A stretch of 64,000 nucleotides of DNA, from contig CABVDJ010000006.1 in NCBI GenBank assembly GCA_902497025.1, positions 12,085 to 76,084 on the forward strand, written 5' to 3'. This document shows positions 36,433 to 45,770 of the stretch, piece by piece. The notes beneath the pieces were generated by a model. It had not been told where the DNA came from, searched no databases, and saw only the letters and a program-made list of their open reading frames with translations. Each line of letters begins with the position of its first letter. The first letter of the stretch is position 1. This DNA is from an uncultured Collinsella sp. (lineage in GTDB: Bacteria; Actinomycetota; Coriobacteriia; Coriobacteriales; Coriobacteriaceae). The position numbers and the translations under genes are program-made.

Positions 36433-37149
36433 ATGCCGGGCTTGGGAACAATCATCAACGTTGTGCTTTTAGTTGCGGGCGGTCTTTTGGGATTAGCGGG
36501 CGGCCGCTTCATCACACCGCGCATCCAAGACACGCTCATGAAAGCATCGGGGCTGTGCGTCCTGTTTATCGGCCTTGGCGGCACCATGCAAAAGATGCTC
36601 CTTATCGATGGGAAGGCGCTAGCGACCACCGGCACCACCATGCTCATCGTCTCATTTGCGCTCGGTTCGCTCATCGGCGAGGCCGTCAACTTGGAAGCCG
36701 CCATCGAGAACCTTGGCGAATGGCTCAAGCGCAAGACCGGCAGTGAGGGCGATAACGAGTTCACCAACGCTTTTGTCTCGACTTCACTCACCGTGTGTAT
36801 CGGCGCCATGGCAATTGTGGGATCGATCCAGGACGGCCTGCTCGGCGACTGGTCAACGCTTGCCCTCAAGGGCGCACTGGACTGCATCATCGTCTGCACC
36901 ATGACGGCGTCGCTTGGCCGCGGCTGCATTTTCTCCGCCCTGCCCGTCGCCGTGTTCCAGGGGACGATCACGTTGTTTGCCGGCGCGCTCTCCCCCATCA
37001 TGACCACGGCAGCCCTCGACAGCCTTTCGCTCGTAGGCTCCATGCTCATCTTCTGCGTCGGCGTCAACCTCATCCGTCCTCAGACCTTCCGCACGGCCAA
37101 TATGCTCCCCTCCGTCGTCATCGCCGTCATCTACGCCCTCCTGTTCTAA
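36433..37149 (+). CDS. DUF554 family membrane protein
   Basis: 238 residues with about seven hydrophobic segments. It starts MPGLGTIINVVLLVAGGLLG and contains TNAFVSTSLTVCIGAMAIVGSIQDG, the hallmark of DUF554 (YdfK/YqgA type). It is possibly a transporter, but no substrate is established. The ATG at 36433 has AGGAGGG four bases upstream. It is a single gene between the exported cassette and the TerB module. Confidence 0.88.
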   Translation: MPGLGTIINVVLLVAGGLLGLAGGRFITPRIQDTLMKASGLCVLFIGLGGTMQKMLLIDGKALATTGTTMLIVSFALGSLIGEAVNLEAAIENLGEWLKRKTGSEGDNEFTNAFVSTSLTVCIGAMAIVGSIQDGLLGDWSTLALKGALDCIIVCTMTASLGRGCIFSALPVAVFQGTITLFAGALSPIMTTAALDSLSLVGSMLIFCVGVNLIRPQTFRTANMLPSVVIAVIYALLF

Positions 37150-37237
37150 ATCTATCAACGCAGCGGTATCTCGAACATCTGTTTGATGCTGTGCTATGAT
37201 ATGAGGTCACCGTAGCTGCGTTAGGAGAGGAGAAGCG

Positions 37238-38998
37238 GTGGCCGACCAGGACATCAAGATGCTCATCGAGCGCATTATGGCCGAGGCCCGGACCCATCAG
37301 TCCACCCGCTTCTCAAACGAAATCTACGCAGACGAGCCGATTCTCAAAACCGGCCGACAGATGCAGAATTTCCTCCCCGACCAGTACCGTAAAATGCGCG
37401 AGATATCGCGCTGGCAGGATGACCCCAAGGGCGGTGCGGGCCGCTGGCTTTCGGAAGCCGAGCTTTTTTACCGCCAGGGCCTGCTGATGGCCGACTTTGA
37501 GGACGACTGTCCCTACAGCGGCACCTTTAAGTCGTACTTTCCCACCTACAACGCCATGAGCGACCGACAGCTGCGCGGCTACTTTACCTGGCGCGCCCAA
37601 GTGCGCCGCGGGACCGTCGAGGAAACGTCTACGTCCTTTGCCTTTCTGTATCTCTATGAGCTGATTTGCGGCATCGGCGTAGATAATCCGCTCGATGGTT
37701 TTAACAAGATCAAGGCCTTTTGGGATGCCTACCGCGCCTTTGAGCCCGGCATCGACCGGTTTGCACGCGTGTGGTTGCAGGACTACGCCGTGTTCCACGG
37801 GCTCGACCCCAAGCTGCTTCGTGATTCTAAAACCGTCATGTTCGATAACGCCCTTATCGAGCTGCGGCGCGCGGCACGAGACCTTGTACCGGCACCGGCA
37901 CCGTCCGACCAGACCCCCAAACGTCGCAAAACCTCCGAGCCCACGCTCCCCCTTCCGCCCGATGAGGTGCGCGAGGAGCGACTCATGGCCGCCATCAACG
38001 CCCTCTCCACGTACAACCTAAGTAACTCGCGGCTCGACCGCAGCCACCACCGCGATCTGCGCCACGTGGCATGCGCCGTGTATGTCCGCATGTCGCGCTA
38101 CTATGACACGCACCGAAAGACCGGCATCGTAGCGAGCTTGTTTGGGGAGGAGACGGCCATGCCCTACACCATGTTTGCCTCGGCCGTATTCTTTGCGCCC
38201 GAGCGCCACGAGGACTGCGAATACCGCCTGGATCCCATCCATATCTACCGTTGCCAAAACGGCTTTTGGGAATGTATGCGTATCCATGGTAGTAGGCAAA
38301 AGAGCAGCAAGCTCGGTGAAATGATGCGCGCCTGCGACCAACGCCTGCGCCTGGCGCTGGACCCCGCCCATCCCCTTAAGGAAGAAAAGGTCCCCAAATA
38401 TCTGGCCAAGATTATCGATGACGAGATTGTGGCATGGCTTTCGTGGGACGCCGCACACCAGCCCGTCAAGATCGATATCGACCTGACTCAGCTGGGGCAC
38501 ATTCGGAGCGCCGCTGCGCAAACGCGCGAAGCACTTTTAATCGACGAAGAGCGCGAGGACGATGTGCCCACAGAGGTCGATACGGCGGAATCCGAGCAAC
38601 CGGAAGCCAAGCCTGCGACCGACGTGATGGCCGAGCCGATCGCGGCGCCTACGGAGCGCAACAAAGCCGACGAGCCAACCATTTCCACCGAACAGTTTGG
38701 CGTCGTGGCACCGCTCCTCGCACCGACGCCAGCGGTCGTATCGACTGCACCCGCTGGCACCGCAACCGAACTCGCGCCCGCCGCAGATGCCTTCCTTCGC
38801 GCGCTGCTCGAGCAAAACGCAGCGCAAGCGACATTGGCGGTAGTGCAATCGGAGCAGAGCGAGGACATGCTCGTCGACAGCATCAACGAGGCGCTCTTTG
38901 ACCTGGTAGGTGACACCGTAATTGAATTTGGCGCGGCAGGACCGCAAATTATCCAGGACTACGAAGCAGACGTGAGAGGATACCTAGACCATGAGTGA
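37238..38998 (+). CDS. TerB-N / TerB-C domain protein
   Basis: 586 residues. The TerB_N-like domain (about 40-205) has NAMSDRQLRGYFTWRAQVRRG and STSFAFLYLYELICGIG. The middle (about 255-420) is helical. A disordered Ala/Pro/Glu-rich linker (about 445-520) leads to a C-terminal TerB_C-like segment (about 520-586). It belongs to the Ter-related group linked by comparative genomics to stress and defence gene clusters. It starts with GTG after GGAGAGGAG. The next gene overlaps its end by eight bases, so the trio with the BrxD-like ATPase and the helicase is one operon. Confidence 0.78.
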   Translation: MADQDIKMLIERIMAEARTHQSTRFSNEIYADEPILKTGRQMQNFLPDQYRKMREISRWQDDPKGGAGRWLSEAELFYRQGLLMADFEDDCPYSGTFKSYFPTYNAMSDRQLRGYFTWRAQVRRGTVEETSTSFAFLYLYELICGIGVDNPLDGFNKIKAFWDAYRAFEPGIDRFARVWLQDYAVFHGLDPKLLRDSKTVMFDNALIELRRAARDLVPAPAPSDQTPKRRKTSEPTLPLPPDEVREERLMAAINALSTYNLSNSRLDRSHHRDLRHVACAVYVRMSRYYDTHRKTGIVASLFGEETAMPYTMFASAVFFAPERHEDCEYRLDPIHIYRCQNGFWECMRIHGSRQKSSKLGEMMRACDQRLRLALDPAHPLKEEKVPKYLAKIIDDEIVAWLSWDAAHQPVKIDIDLTQLGHIRSAAAQTREALLIDEEREDDVPTEVDTAESEQPEAKPATDVMAEPIAAPTERNKADEPTISTEQFGVVAPLLAPTPAVVSTAPAGTATELAPAADAFLRALLEQNAAQATLAVVQSEQSEDMLVDSINEALFDLVGDTVIEFGAAGPQIIQDYEADVRGYLDHE

Positions 38999-40295
38999 TA
39001 CCGCATCCGCAGCACCCCGCGTGCCCAAGCGCGTCGCCGCCGTCATTCTCAACTCGCTCAAGGGCGGCGTTGTCCCGCGCATCGGCCTTCCCTATATCAC
39101 CGTGGGGCGAGAGGTCGAGATCCGTGCTCTGCTCACCGACCTGAGCCTCATCGCCGATGGCGGCGCAAGCTTCCGTTTCCTAGTCGGTCGCTACGGCGCC
39201 GGCAAGAGCTTTTTGCTCCAGACCATCCGAACGCATGCCATGGGCGAGGGCTTTGTGGTCGCCGATGCCGACCTTTCCCCTGAGCGCCGCCTACAGGGCG
39301 GCCAGGGCCAGGGCCTCGCTACCTATCGCGAGCTCATCCGCAACATATCGACCAAGACGCGCCCCGAGGGCGGCGCGCTCAACCTTATCCTGGATCGCTG
39401 GGTCGCCTCGTGTGCCGACGCCGACGAGACTGCCGTTAATGCCCAACTCGCTCCACTCGAAGAGATGGTCCACGGCTTCGACTTCGTCCGCATGCTCCGC
39501 CGCTACCGCACGGCAGTATCCGAGGGCGACGAAGAAGCTATGAGTCGGGTGACCAAATGGATTCGCGGCGAATACCGCACCAAGAGCGAAGCGCGAGCCG
39601 AGCTAGGCTCCTCGACCATCATCAGCGATGACGACTGGTACGACTACGTTAAGCTCATTGCGCGCTTTTTGGTCTGCAGCGGCTACAAGGGCATGCTGGT
39701 GCTCATCGACGAGCTCGTGAACCTGTATAAGATTCCTAACGCGATTACGCGCCAATACAACTACGAGAAAATCCTAACGATGTACAACGACACGCTGCAG
39801 GGCAAGGCACAGTACCTGGGCATGATCATGGGCGGCACGCCGACCTCTATCGAGGACCGCCGCCGCGGCGTCTTTTCCTACGAGGCCCTTCGGAGCCGTC
39901 TCGCTCAGGGCCGTTTTGCGCGCGATGATCTCAAAGACATGCTCGCTCCCATCATCCGCCTGCAGCCGCTCATCTACGAGGAGCTGCTGGTGCTCATCGA
40001 AAAGCTCATGCAGATCCATGCCGGCTACTTTGGCTGGACGCCCACGCTTACCGAGAACGACTTGGTGGACTTTCTCAAGATTGAGTTCGGTCGTGTGGGA
40101 GCCGACACGCATCTGACGCCGCGTGAAGTCATTCGTGACTTTATCGAGCTGCTCGACATCCTATGCCAAAACCCCGACGCCAACGTGGCCGAGTTACTGC
40201 AAAGCGTCGGCGGCGACGCGCTGGCGCCGGCAGCCGCAACAGACGACACCGGCACCGCAGGCGGCGACCGCAACTTCGCCGAATTCACCATCTAA
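38991..40295 (+). CDS. BrxD-like ATP-binding protein (DUF2791 type)
   Basis: 434-residue P-loop ATPase. It has Walker A GRYGAGKS (66-73), Walker B MLVLIDELVNL (about 235-245) and a sensor-like region MGGTPTSIEDRRRGVFSYEALRSRL. The family occurs in BREX type 2 and related clusters beside an Lhr-like helicase, exactly the neighbour here. No pglX methylase, pglZ phosphatase or pglY/brxC gene is present in the window. The ATG lies inside the end of the TerB gene (eight-base overlap). Confidence 0.8.
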   Translation: MSDTASAAPRVPKRVAAVILNSLKGGVVPRIGLPYITVGREVEIRALLTDLSLIADGGASFRFLVGRYGAGKSFLLQTIRTHAMGEGFVVADADLSPERRLQGGQGQGLATYRELIRNISTKTRPEGGALNLILDRWVASCADADETAVNAQLAPLEEMVHGFDFVRMLRRYRTAVSEGDEEAMSRVTKWIRGEYRTKSEARAELGSSTIISDDDWYDYVKLIARFLVCSGYKGMLVLIDELVNLYKIPNAITRQYNYEKILTMYNDTLQGKAQYLGMIMGGTPTSIEDRRRGVFSYEALRSRLAQGRFARDDLKDMLAPIIRLQPLIYEELLVLIEKLMQIHAGYFGWTPTLTENDLVDFLKIEFGRVGADTHLTPREVIRDFIELLDILCQNPDANVAELLQSVGGDALAPAAATDDTGTAGGDRNFAEFTI

Positions 40296-40330
40296 CCTGT
40301 CAAAAAGGGACAGGTTTATTTTGGCAGGTT
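40294..40330. repeat. Palindrome with GGGACAGG loop at the 3' end of the BrxD-like gene
   Basis: Twelve-base arms (40294-40305 and 40319-40330) pair with one wobble. The loop carries GGGACAGGTTTA. It starts on the last bases of the stop codon of the ATPase gene. Same layout as the elements at 54202 and 63769. Confidence 0.65.
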
Positions 40331-40411
40331 TTATCTGCACAAACGTTGAGACAGCAATGCAGCAAACCATTGCCAGCCGCGTTGAGAGATTCGTTTTTGA
40401 GAGGAGGCCCC

Positions 40412-42856
40412 GTGAACGCCTTTGACCGCTACGCCCCGTTTATCCAAGACTTCATCTATTCCCACGATTGGGAGAGCCTGCGCTCTATCCAGGTTGCGGC
40501 GGCAGATGCCATCTTTAACACGCAAGATAATGTGCTCTTGACGGCATCCACGGCTTCCGGCAAAACCGAGGCAGCCTTCTTTCCCATCCTGACCGAGTTT
40601 TGGGAGAACCCGCCCGCAAGCGTGGGCGCCCTCTACATCGGCCCCCTCAAAGCGCTCATCAATGATCAGTTCGTCCGCCTCAACGACCTCTGCGAAGAGG
40701 CCGATATCCCTGTCTGGCACTGGCATGGCGATGTCTCGCAGTCGCACAAGGCTAAGCTCATCAAAAAACCGAGCGGCATCTTGCAGATTACGCCTGAGTC
40801 ACTCGAAGCGCTCTTAATCCATAAGCACATGGCGATCCCGCGCATGTTTTGCGACCTGCGCTATGTGGTCATCGATGAGGTCCACTCGCTCATGCGCGGC
40901 GACCGCGGCGGTCAGACGCTGTGCCTTATCGAGCGCCTCTCGCGCATGGCAGGCGTGCAGCCCCGCCGCATCGGCCTTTCTGCCACCATCGGCGACCCCG
41001 AGCGCACGGGCGCCTTTCTCTCACAGGGAACGGGGCGCGACTGCGTTATCCCCCGCTTTGAGGAACCGCGCCGCGTGTGGCGTATCTCCATGGAGCACTT
41101 CTACAACTCGGGCCCCCAGGCACAGCAGCGGGGATTCGTGGGCACAAGTCCTCAAGAGGCCGAAGTGCTTGCATGCGAGCGCATTGAGACAGCGGCACCC
41201 GCGGCACTGCCCGCCGGCGCCCAAGACATGCGTCACAGCGGACAGCTCACACAAGAGGAGCGCCGTCAACGTCGCGAGCAGGCGCGGGGCAAGGCCGCTC
41301 CCAAAGACCGTCGCACTTCTTCGGCCCCCGAGGGCGAAGTCGATATCCCCCAGGCTACCGAGCAGGCGCTCCTCAACCCCACCGACACCGCACCCGACAA
41401 CGCCGACCCCGGCATGGGCTACATCTTCGAACACACCCGCGGCCGCAAGTGCCTGGTCTTTGCCAACTCGCGTGAGGAGGCAGAGGCCGTATGCTCCATG
41501 CTGCGCAGCTACTGCGAGAGCCGACACGAGCCCGACCGCTTTCTCATCCATCACGGCAATCTTTCGGCATCGTTGCGCGAGACAGCCGAGGAACTCATGC
41601 GTGACGAGGAACAGGCACAAACGACCGTCACCACCTCTACGCTGGAGCTCGGTATCGATATCGGCCGCCTGGAGCGTGCGTTTCAGATCGATGCGCCATT
41701 TACCGTCAGCTCCTTTTTGCAGCGAATGGGCCGCACGGGACGCCGCGATCTTCCGCCCGAGATGTGGTTTGTCATGCGCGAGGAAGAGCCCGAGCCGCGC
41801 ACGATGATGCCCGAGACCATTCCGTGGAAGCTCCTGCAGGGAATCGCGCTCGTACAACTCTATCGCGAGGAAAAGTGGGTCGAGCCGCCCGAGCTCGATC
41901 GACTCCCCTACAGCCTGCTCTACCACCAGACTATGTCGACGCTTGCCAGTACCGGCGAACTCACGCCGGCAGAGCTTGCCCAGCGCGTGCTCACGCTCAG
42001 CTATTTCCATCGCATCTCGGCCGATGACTATCGCGTACTGCTGCGTCACCTCATTAAGATCGACCATATCCAAGTCACCGAGGGCGGTGGGCTCATCGTG
42101 GGTCTCGCGGGTGAGCGCATCATTAACAACTTTAAGTTCTACGCCGTATTCCAGGAAAACGAGGAGTTCACCGTTCGCAGCGAGTCGGCCGAGTTGGGCA
42201 CGATCGTCAATCCGCCACCGCCCGGTGAGCGCATCGCCATCGCCGGACACTGCTGGATTGTCGAGGAAGTGGACTGGAGGCGCCACACCGTCTTTGCCAC
42301 GCAGGTCAAGGGCCGGGTGCCGGCCTACTTTGGCGACTGCCCCGGCGACATCAATACACACGTACTCGAGCGCATGCGCAAGGCGCTCAACGAGCACGCG
42401 GCATATCCGTACCTCATGGGCAACGCACGGGCACGCCTTGCACAGGCTCGTCATACCGCCGAGATTTCGGGTGCGGGAACCAAGCCGCTCATCAACCTGG
42501 GCGGCGATACCTGGGTGCTCTTCCCCTGGCTGGGCAGCTACGCCTTTTTGGCGCTCGAGCGCATGCTCAAGATTAAATGTGCCGCGGAGCTGGGCCTTCG
42601 CGGACTCGACCCGTCACGCCCGTACTTTATGCAGTTTAAGATGAAGGCCGACGAGGAGACGTTCTTTGAGGTGCTCACCGCCGAGGCCGAGAAGGACTTC
42701 GATCCCATCGAGCTCGTCTATCCTGGCGAGGTGCCTTACTTTGACCGCTACGACGAGTTTGTTCCCGAAGAGCTCGTGCGCAAGGGCTTTGCCGAAGGCG
42801 TGCTCGACATAGAGGGCATGAAGCAGCGTGTCCGCAGCTGGCGCGACCACGCCTAG
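40412..42856 (+). CDS. Lhr-like DEAD/DEAH-box helicase (BrxHI-like)
   Basis: 814-residue superfamily 2 helicase. Motif I is TASTASGKT (44-52), motif II DEVH (155-158), motif III LSATIGDP, and motif VI SFLQRMGRTGRR. The C-terminal third carries the winged-helix and Lhr-type region. A low-complexity charged insertion of about 90 residues (roughly 240-335) separates the two RecA lobes. The start is GTG with GAGGAGG seven bases upstream. The frame stays open upstream, across the palindrome, but this is not coding-like. It is expected to translocate on DNA or RNA as the motor of the TerB/BrxD module. Confidence 0.85.
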   Translation: MNAFDRYAPFIQDFIYSHDWESLRSIQVAAADAIFNTQDNVLLTASTASGKTEAAFFPILTEFWENPPASVGALYIGPLKALINDQFVRLNDLCEEADIPVWHWHGDVSQSHKAKLIKKPSGILQITPESLEALLIHKHMAIPRMFCDLRYVVIDEVHSLMRGDRGGQTLCLIERLSRMAGVQPRRIGLSATIGDPERTGAFLSQGTGRDCVIPRFEEPRRVWRISMEHFYNSGPQAQQRGFVGTSPQEAEVLACERIETAAPAALPAGAQDMRHSGQLTQEERRQRREQARGKAAPKDRRTSSAPEGEVDIPQATEQALLNPTDTAPDNADPGMGYIFEHTRGRKCLVFANSREEAEAVCSMLRSYCESRHEPDRFLIHHGNLSASLRETAEELMRDEEQAQTTVTTSTLELGIDIGRLERAFQIDAPFTVSSFLQRMGRTGRRDLPPEMWFVMREEEPEPRTMMPETIPWKLLQGIALVQLYREEKWVEPPELDRLPYSLLYHQTMSTLASTGELTPAELAQRVLTLSYFHRISADDYRVLLRHLIKIDHIQVTEGGGLIVGLAGERIINNFKFYAVFQENEEFTVRSESAELGTIVNPPPPGERIAIAGHCWIVEEVDWRRHTVFATQVKGRVPAYFGDCPGDINTHVLERMRKALNEHAAYPYLMGNARARLAQARHTAEISGAGTKPLINLGGDTWVLFPWLGSYAFLALERMLKIKCAAELGLRGLDPSRPYFMQFKMKADEETFFEVLTAEAEKDFDPIELVYPGEVPYFDRYDEFVPEELVRKGFAEGVLDIEGMKQRVRSWRDHA

Positions 42857-42885
42857 GACCAGTCTTTTTTTGGGACGGGGGAGAC

Positions 42886-43764
42886 TTACTTGTCGTGAAG
42901 GACGGTGCCGAGGAAGTCGGTGTCGAAGGGCACGGCTTCGGCAAAGGCATAGTCACCGTCGCTAGCGATGAGCAGGTAGTTCTCCTCGCCGCCGAACTCC
43001 GCATCGCCACATGGGACCACCCAAGCATGGTCGAACACCTCAAGCGCCGTGGCGGCACAGTCGCGCAGGAACGCCACATCGCTCCCCTCGTTTGCACTCA
43101 CGATATTGGCAACGTAGACGCCACCGACATTTAGGCTGCCCCGCACCAAACGCAACGCCTCAACCGTCGCCAGCTCGCGTACGGGCTCGGCACCGCCAAA
43201 GCAATCGCTCACGACCACGTCGTAGCGACGATGGCCCACACTCGTCACGCCCAGATATGAGCGAGCCTCAGCGGTAATCACCCGCAAGCGGTCGCCCACC
43301 GCGCGCTCCAGCTCGTCCAGGTAGAACCAACGGCGCGCCAGGCGCGTAATCTCGGCATCGTACTCAATGACGTCCATGCGCAAGCTCTCGTGCGACATCA
43401 GCGCGAACTTGGGATAGGCAAACCCACCGCCGCCCAGCATAAGCGTACGGTCGATACCGTGACCATAAGCGTCACGCATTGCGTCCTCGGCCTCAAACAC
43501 ATCGTCAAATGCACGATAATACGCAAAGACGGGCTCTGCCCAACGATCGCCAACATAGCTTGCGCTTTGGTAGACGCCGCCCTGCACGAGCACGCGAATC
43601 TCATCGCCGCCCTCATCGTGCACGCGTTTCACGCGCGCCAACCCATTGCGGGTTCGCGCAACCTGCAGACAGGCAGCACGAACAGCGACAGCGGCCGCAC
43701 CAAGCGCCGCGGCTCCCAGAGCAACGCCGGCAACGACGCCGGCAGAAACACTCGGCTTGTTCAT
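42886..43764 (-). CDS. Membrane-anchored spermidine-synthase-like methyltransferase-fold protein
   Basis: 292 residues. An N-terminal Ala/Val-rich hydrophobic helix (about 5-32) is followed by a Rossmann domain of the spermidine synthase type: LMLGGGGFAYPKFAL (motif I), DVIEYDAEITRLARRWF and DVVVSDCFGGAEP. It may transfer an aminopropyl group or be a related SAM-binding enzyme of unknown substrate. It is shorter than fused MFS-spermidine synthases. The ATG directly follows the elp3 stop, so the two are co-translated. Confidence 0.78.
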   Translation of the reverse strand: MNKPSVSAGVVAGVALGAAALGAAAVAVRAACLQVARTRNGLARVKRVHDEGGDEIRVLVQGGVYQSASYVGDRWAEPVFAYYRAFDDVFEAEDAMRDAYGHGIDRTLMLGGGGFAYPKFALMSHESLRMDVIEYDAEITRLARRWFYLDELERAVGDRLRVITAEARSYLGVTSVGHRRYDVVVSDCFGGAEPVRELATVEALRLVRGSLNVGGVYVANIVSANEGSDVAFLRDCAATALEVFDHAWVVPCGDAEFGGEENYLLIASDGDYAFAEAVPFDTDFLGTVLHDK

Positions 43765-45672
43765 CTAGAGCTCCTTTTGCAGATAAAGGCCATGGTCATA
43801 AAATCCAAGATGGCGATAGTACTCGCGTGTGCCAATCGCGCTAATCACGTTGATGCGCGCATAGCCCGCATCTCGGGCAATCTCGCACGCACGCTCTACG
43901 AGCAAACGCCCCAACCCGTGATGCTGCGCCGCCTGGCCTTGATCCCCCACGCGCGCCGCCATGCCATACACGTGTACCTCGCGAATCATCGCCTCGTCCG
44001 GCGTCGTCGGCAACTCGTCCGCATGCGCGGCAACAAACGAATGGTCGGGCAGCGACAACCGCAAAAAGCCCGCGATCTTGCCCCGCGGCGTCACCCACTG
44101 CAAAAAGCGCTCGTAAGTCACCGGCGTCTCGTACGCCACTTCCTCATCAAGAGATAGCTCATCCAAGTCGGCACCCGCCGTGCTGATCTCGCGGTAACGG
44201 ATCTCGCGCACCGTCGCACCGTCACCCCGAGCAGCCAGGCGGTTCTCAACGAGCTGACGCAGGTTAGGCTTCTTGTTGCCCACCATGATGTCGTCGGAGC
44301 TAAAGTCGCGGATCATGCGACTGATACGGCAGAACGCCGGCGTCACCACGATGTCGTTGGCCAACACATCGAGCAGCTCGTCCTCGGTATAGGGACGCCA
44401 CTCGCCGCGCTCATAGCAGCCCACCAGACGCGAACCCTCAATGAGCGCACACGGGTAGACCTTGACCTCGTCGGGCATAAAGGCCCCCTCGGTCATAAAG
44501 CGCTCGTAGTCGCGCTTGTCCCCCTCGGGTGTGGCGCCCAGTAAGTTGAGCATAAAATGCGCATGGATCTTAAAGCCAAACAGGCGCGCAAGCGAAAACG
44601 CCTGCTCGATCTGAGCCACCGAAATGCGGCGCTCGTTGATATCGAGCAGGTGCTGGTCGAGGCTCTGGATGCCCATCTGAATCTTGGTGCAACCCAGGCG
44701 GCGGATGAGCTTGAGGGCCTGCGGCGTTACAGCATCGGGGCGCGTCTCGATAACGAGCCCCACCACGCGATGCTTCGCCGTCTCGTTGACGCGCTGCTGG
44801 CGCTCAAGCTCATCCATCGTGGCGGTCTGCCACTCGGCAACCTCGCCCCACGGCGTACCGGGTCCGTACAGACGACGCACCGCGCGGTTATAGCCGCCCA
44901 CGGCAACATCCACACGCTCCTGCTCGTCGGCAACGCCGGCAGCAAGCTCAGCCTCGTCTGTCGCAATGCCGGCAGCCCGATAGCGCTCGCGGCGCTCTGT
45001 TACCACCGGCGGCAGGGCATCGGCGGGAGCGTCATCGAGCAGGCGCCCTGCCTCGGCACGGCTGATGCCCGGACGCGCCAACATGGGGTTTGCCGCCACG
45101 CCGGCGACGGCATCGTCATTGAGCGCCCGGAAAAGCTCCGACATAAACCATGTCTGATACCCTTGCGGATAGTCGCTCCAGGTACCGCCGAGCACGATGA
45201 GCTCTATCTTGTCGGTCGCATGCCCCATCTGCGAAAGCGCCGTCAAACGGGCACTCACCTGCAGATACGGGTCAAAGCAATTTTGCTCCGCACGGGCGCA
45301 CGCCGGCTCGGCGTGCAGGTAGCTTTTGGGCATGCGCAGATCGTTGGGACAAAACAGGCAATCGCCCGAGCATGGCCAGGGCTTGGTGATAACGGTAATG
45401 GTCGCCACGCCCGAAGCCGTGCGACGAGGCTTCATACGCAGCACCTGCAGCAGTCGACGTTCCAGCTCGGCATCGACATTCCACCCAGCCCAACGAGCCG
45501 GCTCCTCACGTTTTACCCGCTGGTAGAACGGCAGCAGACGGCGCTTGGCCAAATCGCGTTTGTCGGCACCCTCACGGCGCGCCTCGGCATGTATCAGTTT
45601 GACGAGCGCTTTGTCGTCCACGGTCTCGCCGCGACGCAGAGCCTCGAGTATGTTCAAGATAATCTGTTCCAT
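43765..45672 (-). CDS. Elp3-family radical SAM/GNAT tRNA-modifying enzyme
   Basis: 635 residues. The radical SAM core contains the cluster motif CSGDCLFCPNDLRMPKSYL, with KIQMGIQSLDQHLLDIN downstream. The C-terminal about 160 residues form the GNAT acetyltransferase domain (VYGMAARVGDQGQAAQHHGLGRLL). The family makes the carboxymethyl group on wobble uridine 34 of tRNA from acetyl-CoA and SAM. Domain order and length fit bacterial Elp3 homologues. It is the first gene of a pair with the spermidine-synthase-like gene. Confidence 0.93.
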   Translation of the reverse strand: MEQIILNILEALRRGETVDDKALVKLIHAEARREGADKRDLAKRRLLPFYQRVKREEPARWAGWNVDAELERRLLQVLRMKPRRTASGVATITVITKPWPCSGDCLFCPNDLRMPKSYLHAEPACARAEQNCFDPYLQVSARLTALSQMGHATDKIELIVLGGTWSDYPQGYQTWFMSELFRALNDDAVAGVAANPMLARPGISRAEAGRLLDDAPADALPPVVTERRERYRAAGIATDEAELAAGVADEQERVDVAVGGYNRAVRRLYGPGTPWGEVAEWQTATMDELERQQRVNETAKHRVVGLVIETRPDAVTPQALKLIRRLGCTKIQMGIQSLDQHLLDINERRISVAQIEQAFSLARLFGFKIHAHFMLNLLGATPEGDKRDYERFMTEGAFMPDEVKVYPCALIEGSRLVGCYERGEWRPYTEDELLDVLANDIVVTPAFCRISRMIRDFSSDDIMVGNKKPNLRQLVENRLAARGDGATVREIRYREISTAGADLDELSLDEEVAYETPVTYERFLQWVTPRGKIAGFLRLSLPDHSFVAAHADELPTTPDEAMIREVHVYGMAARVGDQGQAAQHHGLGRLLVERACEIARDAGYARINVISAIGTREYYRHLGFYDHGLYLQKEL

Positions 45673-45689
45673 GACCCCATTGTAAAGGC

Positions 45690-45722
45690 AAAGGTGCCGG
45701 AGCCCGTCACGGCTCCGGCGCC
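45690..45722 (-). terminator. Terminator of the HTH/DUF4097 operon
   Basis: Arms 45694-45704 and 45711-45722 contain a perfect nine-base GGCTCCGGC pairing. On the minus strand the stem is followed by ACCTTTGCCTTT. It lies between the DUF4097 stop and the elp3 start. Confidence 0.7.
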
Positions 45723-45770
45723 TCCATCAAACAGCGCAGCTATGGTATATAAGTCTTCGATAACCGCCAG

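Noticed and set aside
37238..42856. Complete BREX system
   Set aside because: No PglX, PglZ, BrxC/PglY or PglW homologue is in the window. Only the BrxD-like and helicase parts are present.
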